From UBA11704 sp964491805 (GTDB taxonomy: Bacteria; Patescibacteriota; Minisyncoccia; Phycocordibacterales; UBA5272): a DNA stretch of 34,454 nt. Under the pieces are notes generated by a model, which had not been told where the DNA came from, did not search any database, and was given only the letters and a program-made list of their open reading frames with translations. Shown here piece after piece: positions 13,990 to 21,265 of the stretch. Positions within the stretch are counted from its first letter, which is position 1, and the number at the start of each line of letters is the position of its first letter. The position numbers and the translations under genes are program-made. The stretch lies in the NCBI GenBank assembly GCA_964491805.1, contig CAZBGU010000006.1:1-34454 (forward strand), in the 5' to 3' direction.

Positions 13990-14601
13990 TTATTCAAGAA
14001 TCCCATCCAAGTTGACATCATACAGCATTGCCTCTGAAACAAGTCGATACTTTATAAGCTCGTCTGGGGTAAACCATAGATTAACCTCACGATCATATGC
14101 CTCAGGCCCATCAGCTGGGTCAGTACAATGAATAAGGTTACGCATACCACGTGAACCATCGGTGTCACAAAGAAGATATGAATCGAGAGCATAATCGCCA
14201 CGAATGGTCCCTGTGTCCGCCGTTGCAGGTTCAGTGCTACCGACAAGACGTTTTACAACAGCCTGTGCGTTATTGCCTTCGATGACGAGTGAAACCACGG
14301 GACTAGCACACATATAATGAACCATGGCACGGATAATGTCTTTACCATACTCAATCGCCTCTCTGTCGACCACCATACCAAGCTTCTTCTTATTCTCAAG
14401 AATATTTGTCCCCTTTTTGATATACCAAGCATCATCCTTGTTGTAATGCTTCCAGAGCGTATCTTCCTTAACCATATGCATCTTCATGCCTACAATCTTA
14501 AGACCGATACGCTCGAATCGCTGAATAATTTCTCCAACAAGACCACGCTGTACAGCGTCTGGTTTAAGGATAACAAATGTTCGTTCATTCTTTGGGTGCA
14601 T
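13990..14601 (-). CDS. ndk: Nucleoside diphosphate kinase (long form)
   Basis: Ndk moves the gamma-phosphate between NTPs and NDPs through a phospho-histidine. The sequence shows K13 in FVILKPDAVQRG, the GTIRGDY element (131-137) and the catalytic His158 in RNLIHCTDP (usually RNIIHGSDS). At 203 aa it is longer than the usual 140-150 aa: an insertion of about 40 residues follows position 55 (AWYIKKGTNILENKKKLGMVVDREAIEYGKD), and there is a C-terminal extension. Long Ndk forms of this sort are familiar from CPR genomes. TACTAT lies 7 nt before the ATG, again suggesting little or no leader. Confidence 0.93.
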   Translation of the reverse strand: MHPKNERTFVILKPDAVQRGLVGEIIQRFERIGLKIVGMKMHMVKEDTLWKHYNKDDAWYIKKGTNILENKKKLGMVVDREAIEYGKDIIRAMVHYMCASPVVSLVIEGNNAQAVVKRLVGSTEPATADTGTIRGDYALDSYLLCDTDGSRGMRNLIHCTDPADGPEAYDREVNLWFTPDELIKYRLVSEAMLYDVNLDGILE

Positions 14602-14686
14602 GATAAAAATAGTATTTAGTTATTAATAATTTTGCTCGATCAATCAAGTACCATAGTACCAAAAAGTCAACAAAAAACAAAGGAAG

Positions 14687-15016
14687 CTACATGCCATCAA
14701 TATGACCAAGAATACTAGCAATCATAGATCTTTTTGCAACGTCGTCAACAGAATATTTTAAATCATTAACTTTTTGAGCGAGCAGATCTAAATCCTTATC
14801 ACTTGCACTAGATAGTATATTGCGTACCACCTCAAAGCTACCGAGGTATTTATTTCGATTTATGGCATCTTCAAGAAGAGAAAGATCTTCCTCACTTAAG
14901 ATGCAATCAAACATCTCAATACCTGAAGTCATTTTTTTCAGGGCATCACTTTTCCTTTCCATTCCAGCAAGCGAAGCAACTCTGCCGTCAACTGGTCTAA
15001 AATTTTCCATTGTCAT
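14687..15016 (-). CDS. Hypothetical small acidic protein
   Basis: A 109-aa helical, soluble-looking protein, with no known family seen. The middle (DCILSEEDLSLLEDAINRNKYLGSFEVVRNILSSASDKDLDLLAQKVNDL) looks like two or three helices. The start MTMENF at 15016 was chosen because TATACT lies 9 nt upstream; MENF at 15010 is an alternative. Upstream of it is the rpsR terminator, so it is transcribed on its own. Confidence 0.65.
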   Translation of the reverse strand: MTMENFRPVDGRVASLAGMERKSDALKKMTSGIEMFDCILSEEDLSLLEDAINRNKYLGSFEVVRNILSSASDKDLDLLAQKVNDLKYSVDDVAKRSMIASILGHIDGM

Positions 15017-15025
15017 ATAAATAGG

Positions 15026-15031
15026 AGTATA
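15026..15031 (-). promoter_or_regulatory. -10 (TATACT) of the hypothetical gene at 14687
   Basis: It ends 9 nt before the ATG at 15016; the predicted leader is 2-3 nt. Confidence 0.4.
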
Positions 15032-15041
15032 TACATAATTT

Positions 15042-15084
15042 AAAAACAAAACCACCAAGGAATTTCTCTGGTGGTTTTGTTTTT
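15042..15084 (-). terminator. Terminator of the rpsF-ssb-rpsR operon
   Basis: A perfect 16-bp stem (15042-15057/15069-15084) whose minus-strand 3' arm ends in TGGTTTTGTTTTT. It begins 6 nt after the rpsR stop. Confidence 0.92.
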
Positions 15085-15089
15085 AATAG

Positions 15090-15293
15090 CTAATGTGCTA
15101 CGTATGGAAGGAGCCCCATGAAGCGAGCTCGTTTGATTGCATTTGCAAGAGCACGCTGATTCTTGGCGGTAAGGCCAGTCTTGCGACGATTAAGAATACG
15201 TGCGTGTGGATTCAAAAACTTAACAAGAATCTCTGTATCCTTGTAGTCAATAAATTTAATATTATTCTGATTGAAGTGGTCTTGTTTTTTCAT
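15090..15293 (-). CDS. rpsR: Ribosomal protein bS18
   Basis: bS18 pairs with bS6 on the platform of the 30S subunit. The 67-aa protein has the family core IKFIDYKDTEILVKFLNPHARILNRRKTGLTAKNQRALANAIKRARFMGLLPYV, including the RRKTGLTAKNQR..A.AIKRAR signature. It is the last gene of rpsF-ssb-rpsR. A 143-nt gap with a palindromic remnant separates it from ssb, longer than usual for this operon. Confidence 0.97.
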   Translation of the reverse strand: MKKQDHFNQNNIKFIDYKDTEILVKFLNPHARILNRRKTGLTAKNQRALANAIKRARFMGLLPYVAH

Positions 15294-15305
15294 ACATTTT
15301 TGCAG

Positions 15306-15416
15306 ACTAATGCAGAATTTGCGTTAGTGTTGTATTAATTATCTAATAATTCTAAATAACATTTTAAAGCAACTTTTCCTTAAAATCTAAACCATACCCG
15401 TGTAATCTGCGTTAGT
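15306..15416. repeat. Short inverted/direct repeat in the ssb-rpsR gap
   Basis: ACTAATGCA (15306-15314) and TGCGTTAGT (15320-15328) form a 9-bp hairpin with one G-U pair on the plus strand. TGCGTTAGT recurs at 15408-15416. The rest of the gap is AT-rich with no ORF. It may be the remnant of an intergenic repeat. Confidence 0.45.
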
Positions 15417-15436
15417 CGACGAGATCAGCGTTTAGG

Positions 15437-15895
15437 TTAGAATGGAATATCTTCTATGTTGACATTAACATCTCCGTAGTCGATAGTATCTAACTCTGGA
15501 GCTGATGATTTTGTTGGTGTAGCAGGAGTAGGATTACCTGCAAAGCCTTCAGGAGACGGACCAGACGACTTAGGACCGAACTGCACAGCGTCTGCGACAA
15601 TTTCTGTACGGTACTTTTTCTCGCCTGTCGTCTTATCATCCCATGAACGCGTTGTTATACGTCCTTCTATCATCACTCCTTGTCCTTTCTTAAGGTACTG
15701 TGCACTTGTTTCTGCCTGGCGCCCAAACACAACTATGTTATGGTATTCCACCTGCTCTTGCTTTGCACCGTTTGCATCTTTATAGATACGGTTAGTTGCT
15801 AGAGAAAAGTTAGTTACCGCTGTGCCGTTAGGTAGAGACTTCTGCTCTGGGTCACGAGTAAGATTCCCAAATAAAAATACTTTGTTGAGATACAT
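15437..15895 (-). CDS. ssb: Single-stranded DNA-binding protein
   Basis: SSB coats single-stranded DNA in replication and repair. The 152-aa protein has a complete N-terminal OB fold (MYLNKVFLFGNLTRDPEQKSLPNGTAVTNFSLATNR, YHNIVVFGRQAETSAQYLKKGQGVMIEGRI) to about residue 108, a Pro/Ser/Thr-rich linker, and the acidic protein-binding tip ending in EDIPF. The size is close to the family norm. It sits between rpsF and rpsR as in many bacteria. Confidence 0.97.
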   Translation of the reverse strand: MYLNKVFLFGNLTRDPEQKSLPNGTAVTNFSLATNRIYKDANGAKQEQVEYHNIVVFGRQAETSAQYLKKGQGVMIEGRITTRSWDDKTTGEKKYRTEIVADAVQFGPKSSGPSPEGFAGNPTPATPTKSSAPELDTIDYGDVNVNIEDIPF

Positions 15896-15989
15896 AGATA
15901 TGTACAGTGTGGTAATTAGCTTAATAAATTTAATCTGTATCAGCTATCACCTGACGGCTGCTAGCTAATGGCTGTCTCAAGTGTAATCT

Positions 15990-16490
15990 TTATTTTGTTT
16001 CTTCGCTAGTAGTAACTGAAGCAGCTGTGGTATCAACGATGTCTGCGTCTGCTGTCGTGTCAACATCAGCTATTGAAACGGTATCGTCCTCATTATCTAC
16101 CAATGTCTCTGCCTTGATGACTGGAGCGCGCTTGGTATATACCGTATTCTCGCGTACCGTTGTGACAACGAGATAACGAACAACCTCTTCATCAAGCTTA
16201 AGTCCTTTTTCAAGTTCTTTTACTTTAGATGCCTCAAGTTCGAATTTGATCCAACCGAAGTATCCAATATTGAAACGAACATTAACATTGTTAACAACGC
16301 GAGTCATTTCATAAGCGAGCTCACGCATATACGGAGCTTCTTCTGAAATGAAGCTACCACCTAAGGTAGCAATAGACTGCTTGATTGCGTTACTTTTTGC
16401 AAGCGCCGTTTCTTCATCTAGTTTGTTATCAAAGATGAAAGAAATTTCATATACACGGCTGTCTACTGTGGTTTCATTTTCATTAGTCAT
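15990..16490 (-). CDS. rpsF: Ribosomal protein bS6 with acidic C-terminal tail
   Basis: bS6 binds bS18 on the 30S platform. The 166-aa protein has the bS6 fold in residues 10-115 (YEISFIFDNKLDEETALAKSNAIKQSI, YEMTRVVNNVNVRFNIGYFGWIKFELEASKVKELEKGLKLDEEVVRYLVV). A tail of about 45 residues rich in Asp, Thr and Ala follows; bS6 is usually 95-135 aa. It heads rpsF-ssb-rpsR. A -10-like TAGAGT with an upstream TGG lies 8 nt before the ATG. Confidence 0.93.
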   Translation of the reverse strand: MTNENETTVDSRVYEISFIFDNKLDEETALAKSNAIKQSIATLGGSFISEEAPYMRELAYEMTRVVNNVNVRFNIGYFGWIKFELEASKVKELEKGLKLDEEVVRYLVVTTVRENTVYTKRAPVIKAETLVDNEDDTVSIADVDTTADADIVDTTAASVTTSEETK

Positions 16491-16498
16491 AGGGTCTT

Positions 16499-16504
16499 AC
16501 TCTA
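16499..16504 (-). promoter_or_regulatory. -10 (TAGAGT, extended by TGG) of rpsF-ssb-rpsR
   Basis: It ends 8 nt before the rpsF ATG, so the leader would be 0-2 nt. That leaves no room for the S6:S18 leader operator known in other bacteria. Confidence 0.4.
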
Positions 16505-16546
16505 CCACAAAATAGTAGAAAAGACAAGAAATTCATACAACTAAAC

Positions 16547-16578
16547 GAAAGGCCCGCCACTCTGGTGGCGGGCCTTTT
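16547..16578 (-). terminator. Terminator of the ORFan at 16597
   Basis: AAAGGCCCGCCAC pairs with GTGGCGGGCCTTT (16548-16560/16565-16577), with T-rich flanks on both strands. It resembles the GGCCCGCC hairpin at 10141. Confidence 0.85.
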
Positions 16579-16596
16579 CAGGGGCCTTTGATCTGG

Positions 16597-16884
16597 TTAG
16601 GTGTTTTCGTGAGCCTGATTCAGGGCCTCATAGACTTCAAGCGCAGTCGGGTTTGGTTTGATGCCGACGACGACACCAGAAATGGTGACCCTGTCGGGGT
16701 CGAGCAAGGAACGCTCGGCTGTGAATTCGACCTTGAGAATTGCAAGGCACGGCTTCGTAACAGCCTCTGCATTCTTGCACGTTAACGACAAAGGAAACGT
16801 CCTAAAGTGCGACGACACCAGACGTACCCCGTCTTGGGTGGTCCGAATAGGACCGATTGGCATAACGAATGTTTTGACCAACAT
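16597..16884 (-). CDS. Hypothetical protein (ORFan, cassette-like)
   Basis: A 95-aa beta-rich protein of unknown family (RLVSSHFRTFPLSLTCKNAEAV, ILKVEFTAERS, VTISGVVVGIKP, then a helix ALEVYEALNQAHENT). A textbook SD, AGGAGG, lies 5 nt before the ATG, in contrast with the SD-less genes around it. It has a private GC-rich terminator. Base composition appears higher in GC than rpsF or tatD. It is probably a real, separately acquired gene; function unknown. Confidence 0.65.
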   Translation of the reverse strand: MLVKTFVMPIGPIRTTQDGVRLVSSHFRTFPLSLTCKNAEAVTKPCLAILKVEFTAERSLLDPDRVTISGVVVGIKPNPTALEVYEALNQAHENT

Positions 16885-16947
16885 GTGGTCCTCCTAGACA
16901 AGACATAGCTGGGACATACCAGTTTATTATGTTCTACCTTTTTTAGT

Positions 16948-17796
16948 CTAAAAGGTCAAATCAAAAACACGCTTGGCATTCTCTAGTAACTGCATCCTTA
17001 CCTCTTCAAAAGGTTCATTTCTAAGCACCGCGATCTTAGCAACTACCTCCTGTACATACATCGGGCTGTTGCGTTTACCACGAAATGGTGCTGGTGTTGC
17101 ATACGGACTGTCAGTCTCGGCGTGGATCATCGTTATGGGAAGAAAGCGAACAACGTCATCATAGTCCTTTGTAAAGGTAATTACACCGGAAAAGCTCATC
17201 GTAAAACCAATATCGACGAAGCGCTTGGCTATATCTATGGTACCAGCGAAAAAATGTGCGTTGCCGCGGAGCCTGGTACCATACTTTTTCTTTGCATTTT
17301 CGAGGATGTGAAGCATGTCTTCGTATGCGTCCATACTTCCTTTACTTGGCCGACCGTGAAGCATAAGCGGAAGATTATGCTCACACGCGAACTCTACCTG
17401 TTCTTCAAAAACCCTTTGCTGTCTATCCGCTTCAGCATCTTTGTTCCACATAAGACCTTTTTCATTTTTATCTTTCTCAAAAAAATTCTCAATGTAATGA
17501 TAATCAAGGCCACATTCCCCTACCGCCACAATCTTACCGTACTCAAGCAAAAGTGCCGTAAATGCCTCCTTGTCAAAAACTTCACTCACATTATCAGCAG
17601 GATGAAGACCTATAGTTGCATAGAGATTGTCATATCGCTCTGCAAGCATAACCGCCTCACGACTTGTAGCAATATCTGTGCCGATAGTGATAGAGCCAAC
17701 ACCATACTCTTTCATCTCTTTAATAATTGCTTCTTTGTCATTATGAAAAGCTTTGTCATGAAGATGGGAATGAATATCGAAAAATGCGTAACTCAT
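16948..17796 (-). CDS. tatD: TatD-family metal-dependent DNase
   Basis: TatD proteins are TIM-barrel 3'-5' exonucleases/D-tyrosyl-tRNA-type hydrolases of the amidohydrolase superfamily. The 282-aa protein shows the metal ligands in order: H9/H11 (DIHSH), E94 (GECGLDYH), H147 (LMLHGR), H181 (GNAHFF) and D229 (AETDSPY). An extra segment of about 20 residues (103-122, acidic/Lys-rich) lies after GLDYH. The start MSYAFFDIHSH was chosen; an ATG six codons earlier (17814) is possible. It probably acts in DNA repair or turnover. Confidence 0.92.
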   Translation of the reverse strand: MSYAFFDIHSHLHDKAFHNDKEAIIKEMKEYGVGSITIGTDIATSREAVMLAERYDNLYATIGLHPADNVSEVFDKEAFTALLLEYGKIVAVGECGLDYHYIENFFEKDKNEKGLMWNKDAEADRQQRVFEEQVEFACEHNLPLMLHGRPSKGSMDAYEDMLHILENAKKKYGTRLRGNAHFFAGTIDIAKRFVDIGFTMSFSGVITFTKDYDDVVRFLPITMIHAETDSPYATPAPFRGKRNSPMYVQEVVAKIAVLRNEPFEEVRMQLLENAKRVFDLTF

Positions 17797-17891
17797 AGTA
17801 AGTAGATTATTCATATAAGTATCGCATGTAATAAAAAGAAAAAAAAGAAAGAAGTGAGTATACTTCAGTTTTCGGTCAGAACTGCTATATC

Positions 17892-18509
17892 TTAAACCTC
17901 AATAGCTTCTAACATTCTTTTGTTAATTTCTCTTGTAAGGGCGAACAATTCTGGAAACTCTTTACCACACAACTTTTCATAGTACTGGTACTGTTCATCA
18001 AAATGCTTTTCAATTTCATTTCGACTAACAGAAAGTGTTCGTAAAGCTGCGCCTTTGTTATGAATATTAGTAATTCGTGTCATTACCTTATCGAGCGTCT
18101 TTACAAAAAGTGCTTCTCTCGTGTCTTTTTGTTCGTAGCGAATGATCGTCTCCGTAAGCCATGGATATAGTTCACCAAAATGAGCAGTGATACGGTCTAG
18201 TGATTTTGCTTCCCGTTTACTTTTTTCTTCCTTCCCTTCATCGTCGAGATTAATTGAGTTAGTATCTTCTGCATAAACCTCTACAAGATCATGAACAACG
18301 GCAAACTGGGCAACAAGACCAACATCAAGTTTATCAGGGTACATCGCAGAAGCCAGAGAACACGCGCATATGGAAAGCATAACCGTGTGATCAGTATCAG
18401 ATTCATACCTGATGCCATCTTCGTGCATCGTAACACGATTTACTTTTGCAAAAGTAAGAATGAGTTTACCTAAATCAATAATACCTTGTGCATGTTGAGA
18501 TTCTTTCAT
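17892..18509 (-). CDS. HD-domain phosphohydrolase (YfbR/HDDC2-like)
   Basis: A 205-aa HD-domain protein. The first metal ligand is H41 in RYESDTDHTVML, the HD pair is H73-D74 (VVHDLVEVYAEDT) and the last Asp lies in KTLDKVMTRI. This arrangement is that of the HD_3/YfbR-HDDC2 group, where known members are 5'-deoxynucleotidases acting on dNMPs. That would fit the nucleotide genes elsewhere in the window, but the substrate is inferred. No promoter or terminator stands out. Confidence 0.85.
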   Translation of the reverse strand: MKESQHAQGIIDLGKLILTFAKVNRVTMHEDGIRYESDTDHTVMLSICACSLASAMYPDKLDVGLVAQFAVVHDLVEVYAEDTNSINLDDEGKEEKSKREAKSLDRITAHFGELYPWLTETIIRYEQKDTREALFVKTLDKVMTRITNIHNKGAALRTLSVSRNEIEKHFDEQYQYYEKLCGKEFPELFALTREINKRMLEAIEV

Positions 18510-18600
18510 GGTTAAGAAAAGTTGCTAATAATGACCAACCTTTCTTCTTGTGACAATCGATTAATATCAAATTGTTCGTATATCATAAGCTTTTATAACG

Positions 18601-20049
18601 CTACCCAAGTCTTCCAAAAAGTGCTTTCTCTGGCATCTTACTTTCGCAAATACATTCAATAATTTTGGCAGAAGTTTGGGGAAGAAAGATCTGTAAATTT
18701 TTCGCCACAACATACAGTTCATTCAACAGCTCCTTGATAACCATTTTCCCTCTTGCTTCGTCAACTTTTATCACCTTAAACGGTTCCTCATCTTGAATTT
18801 TTTTATCCAGCGCATTAATGCGTGCCATAATATTACCCAAACTTTTTTTGATATCAAACTGTTTAAGATCTGTATCCTCTTCTGCGATGGTCTGTGTTAT
18901 GTCTGCGACGGTCTGTGATGACGTCGCCATCTTCATGATCCTATTTGTAAGATTGCCAATACCATTTTGCAAATGTGCTGTATATGACATCTTGATACCT
19001 TCCATAGTAAGATCACCATCCTCAAATGAAGAAATGTCATGGAGGAGAACAAAACGGAGAACCTCCTCTGGATAATCTGTTACACTCTTGAATTCATTAA
19101 TAATATCAAATGGAGAAATGACATTACCGAGAGACTTGCTCATCTTCTGCCCTCCTGAAGTAATAAAACCATCGATAATAATATGCTTAGAGTTTGGTAG
19201 GCCAGCTGCCATAAGCATCGCCTGCCACATTGCTGATTGTTGACGAAGATTATCCTTGCCACAATACTGCACAGGCTCACCTTCTGCCCAATATACAAAA
19301 TCTTTTTCATCTGTCCCAAAACCAAGTGTTGAAATATAACTCGTAAGTGCATCAAACCATACATACATCACGTGATCAGAATCTCCTGGCACATCTACAC
19401 CCCACGGCATCTTAGACTTAAGACGAGAAATAGAAAAATCTTCAAGACCACGTTCAACAAATGCCTTGATCTCATTGAAACGAAAATCCGGAATAACAAA
19501 TGTTGGATTAGCTGCGTAAAAATCGAGCAGCGGTTTTTGAAATGCTGAGAACTTGAAGAAATAATTTTCTTCATCAATAAGTTCAATGTCACGATTGGTA
19601 TGAAGTGGACACTTACCATCCACCAACTCACTGTCTGTCTTATTAAGCTCACACCCGACACAATACTTGGACTGATACGTCTTCTTATAAATATATCCGT
19701 TGTCGTAACAACGTCTCCACATTTCCTTCGCTGCCGCAACATGCTTCTCATCTGTTGTTCTAATGAAATGCACATCTTTGATATTAAGTGCTGTCGTTAG
19801 TTCTCTAAACTTCTCAGCATATCCATCGACATACGACTGAACGTCGACACCTTGTTTCACAGCGTTCTCGTGTATTTTGGCACCATGTTCATCAGTTCCT
19901 GTATTGAAAAACACATCACAACCAACAAGTCTTTTATGACGAGCAATAACATCTGCTCTCACAATCTCCATAGCAAACCCAATGTGCGGGTCTGAATTCA
20001 CATAAGGAAGTGTTGTTGTTAAATAGAATTTTTTAGCATTATTCGACAT
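18601..20049 (-). CDS. metG: Methionyl-tRNA synthetase
   Basis: MetRS charges tRNA-Met. The 482-aa enzyme has HIGF in place of HIGH (22-25), a connective peptide with one zinc site made by C130, C133, C147 and probably H150 (CVGC...CPLH), and KMSKS (302-306). The C-terminal anticodon-binding helical domain is present, but the tRNA-binding dimer domain found in longer MetRS is absent. The ATG lies within the last codons of the upstream gene (11-nt overlap), so translation is likely coupled; an earlier ATG (MMLINEKAMSNN) is less likely. Confidence 0.96.
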   Translation of the reverse strand: MSNNAKKFYLTTTLPYVNSDPHIGFAMEIVRADVIARHKRLVGCDVFFNTGTDEHGAKIHENAVKQGVDVQSYVDGYAEKFRELTTALNIKDVHFIRTTDEKHVAAAKEMWRRCYDNGYIYKKTYQSKYCVGCELNKTDSELVDGKCPLHTNRDIELIDEENYFFKFSAFQKPLLDFYAANPTFVIPDFRFNEIKAFVERGLEDFSISRLKSKMPWGVDVPGDSDHVMYVWFDALTSYISTLGFGTDEKDFVYWAEGEPVQYCGKDNLRQQSAMWQAMLMAAGLPNSKHIIIDGFITSGGQKMSKSLGNVISPFDIINEFKSVTDYPEEVLRFVLLHDISSFEDGDLTMEGIKMSYTAHLQNGIGNLTNRIMKMATSSQTVADITQTIAEEDTDLKQFDIKKSLGNIMARINALDKKIQDEEPFKVIKVDEARGKMVIKELLNELYVVAKNLQIFLPQTSAKIIECICESKMPEKALFGRLG

Positions 20050-21088
20050 GGCTTTTTCGTTTATTAACATCATCCGCTAATTCCATAAGAATAGACGCAA
20101 GTGGTACTGCAAGAAGCACTCCCCAAATACCTGCAAGCTTTGCACCAATAACAATAGCGATAATAACTACAACAGACGGGACTCCAACCATCTTGTTCAT
20201 TACCTTTGGGTAGAGCACATGACTCTCAAGTTGACTTACGATGAAGTAAATGATAGCAACTACCCCAAGCAGCGATGTTCCTCCATGAGTCCATGCAAGG
20301 AAAAATGCGGGCACCATAGCAAGAGTGAGTCCAACCATCGGGATAAGCTCACCTATAAAAGCAAGAATGGCAAGAAGTGCTGCGTATGGAATATTAAGAA
20401 TAAGCATTGGAACATACACAAGAAGTGACACCAAGAGGGAAAGTAACAACTGTCCCTGCATCCAAAGACCAATTTTTTTCTGTGCCCTTCCCCAGAGGTC
20501 TGTAATATATTCTTCTTGATGTTTAGGCACAACAAGTCTCAAGAACTTTTGCACACCATTTTCTTCAAGAGCAAGGTAGAACGCAAGGACAAACGTTAAA
20601 ACAAGGTTTACAACACCTCCGATAACTACTGATGTCGTTGCAAAGAAACCGCTTGTACCAAAAAGTGATGTCTTAAGTATTGTAAGAATTTGACCCTTAG
20701 ATATATCTCGTGATAGATCAGAGATCGCCAGAGAGAGATCTTTGAATCCCATATCACGACCAAAAATTCGAAATGACTCCAATATTTTAGGGAGTGTTTT
20801 TATGAAAAGTGCAACATCGTCGGCGATTGGTGGAATAAATACAAAAATCACCGCACCAAGAGATATCACCAAAATAAGAAAAATAGAAATGACAGATACG
20901 GTACGAGGTATACCCCATCGTGCCATAACCTTTACCGGCATTTCCACCGTCGATGCAAGGACAACCGAAACAAGAAGCGCAATAATAAAGTCACTAATAT
21001 AAAAAAGCACGCCAAATACTGCAATAGATGCAAGAATTCTTACAATCGTCCCAGTGGAGATTGAAATATGCTGTGTTGTTTCTTTCAT
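20039..21088 (-). CDS. AI-2E family transporter-like membrane protein
   Basis: A 349-aa integral membrane protein with about seven to eight helices, beginning TIVRILASIAVFGVLFYISDFIIALLVSVVLASTVE. The conserved AI-2E motifs are seen in IPRTVSVISIFLILVISLGAVIFVFIPPIADDV, PYAALLAILAFIGELIPMVGLTLAMVPA and SHVLYPKVMNKMVGVPSVVVIIAIVIGAKLAGIWGVLLAVPLA. Family members include TqsA and Na+/H+ antiporters; the substrate here is unknown. TAGAAT lies 6 nt before the ATG. metG overlaps its end. Confidence 0.9.
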   Translation of the reverse strand: MKETTQHISISTGTIVRILASIAVFGVLFYISDFIIALLVSVVLASTVEMPVKVMARWGIPRTVSVISIFLILVISLGAVIFVFIPPIADDVALFIKTLPKILESFRIFGRDMGFKDLSLAISDLSRDISKGQILTILKTSLFGTSGFFATTSVVIGGVVNLVLTFVLAFYLALEENGVQKFLRLVVPKHQEEYITDLWGRAQKKIGLWMQGQLLLSLLVSLLVYVPMLILNIPYAALLAILAFIGELIPMVGLTLAMVPAFFLAWTHGGTSLLGVVAIIYFIVSQLESHVLYPKVMNKMVGVPSVVVIIAIVIGAKLAGIWGVLLAVPLASILMELADDVNKRKSHVE

Positions 21089-21094
21089 GTGAAC

Positions 21095-21100
21095 ATTCTA
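21095..21100 (-). promoter_or_regulatory. -10 (TAGAAT) of the AI-2E-metG operon
   Basis: It ends 6 nt before the ATG at 21088, implying a leaderless message. Confidence 0.45.
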
Positions 21101-21265
21101 GCATATTTAGACAAACTGCAATTAGTAAATACCAGACTTCTTTCCAGGGCCTGTCCTCTGTTCTGAACTATCAGATAGACACAAGCCAAAGTTCGTATAT
21201 CTAGTATTACATACCATATTCCTGATTGTGCAGGAAGGATGGACCAACTGCCGGTTGCAGTTTTA

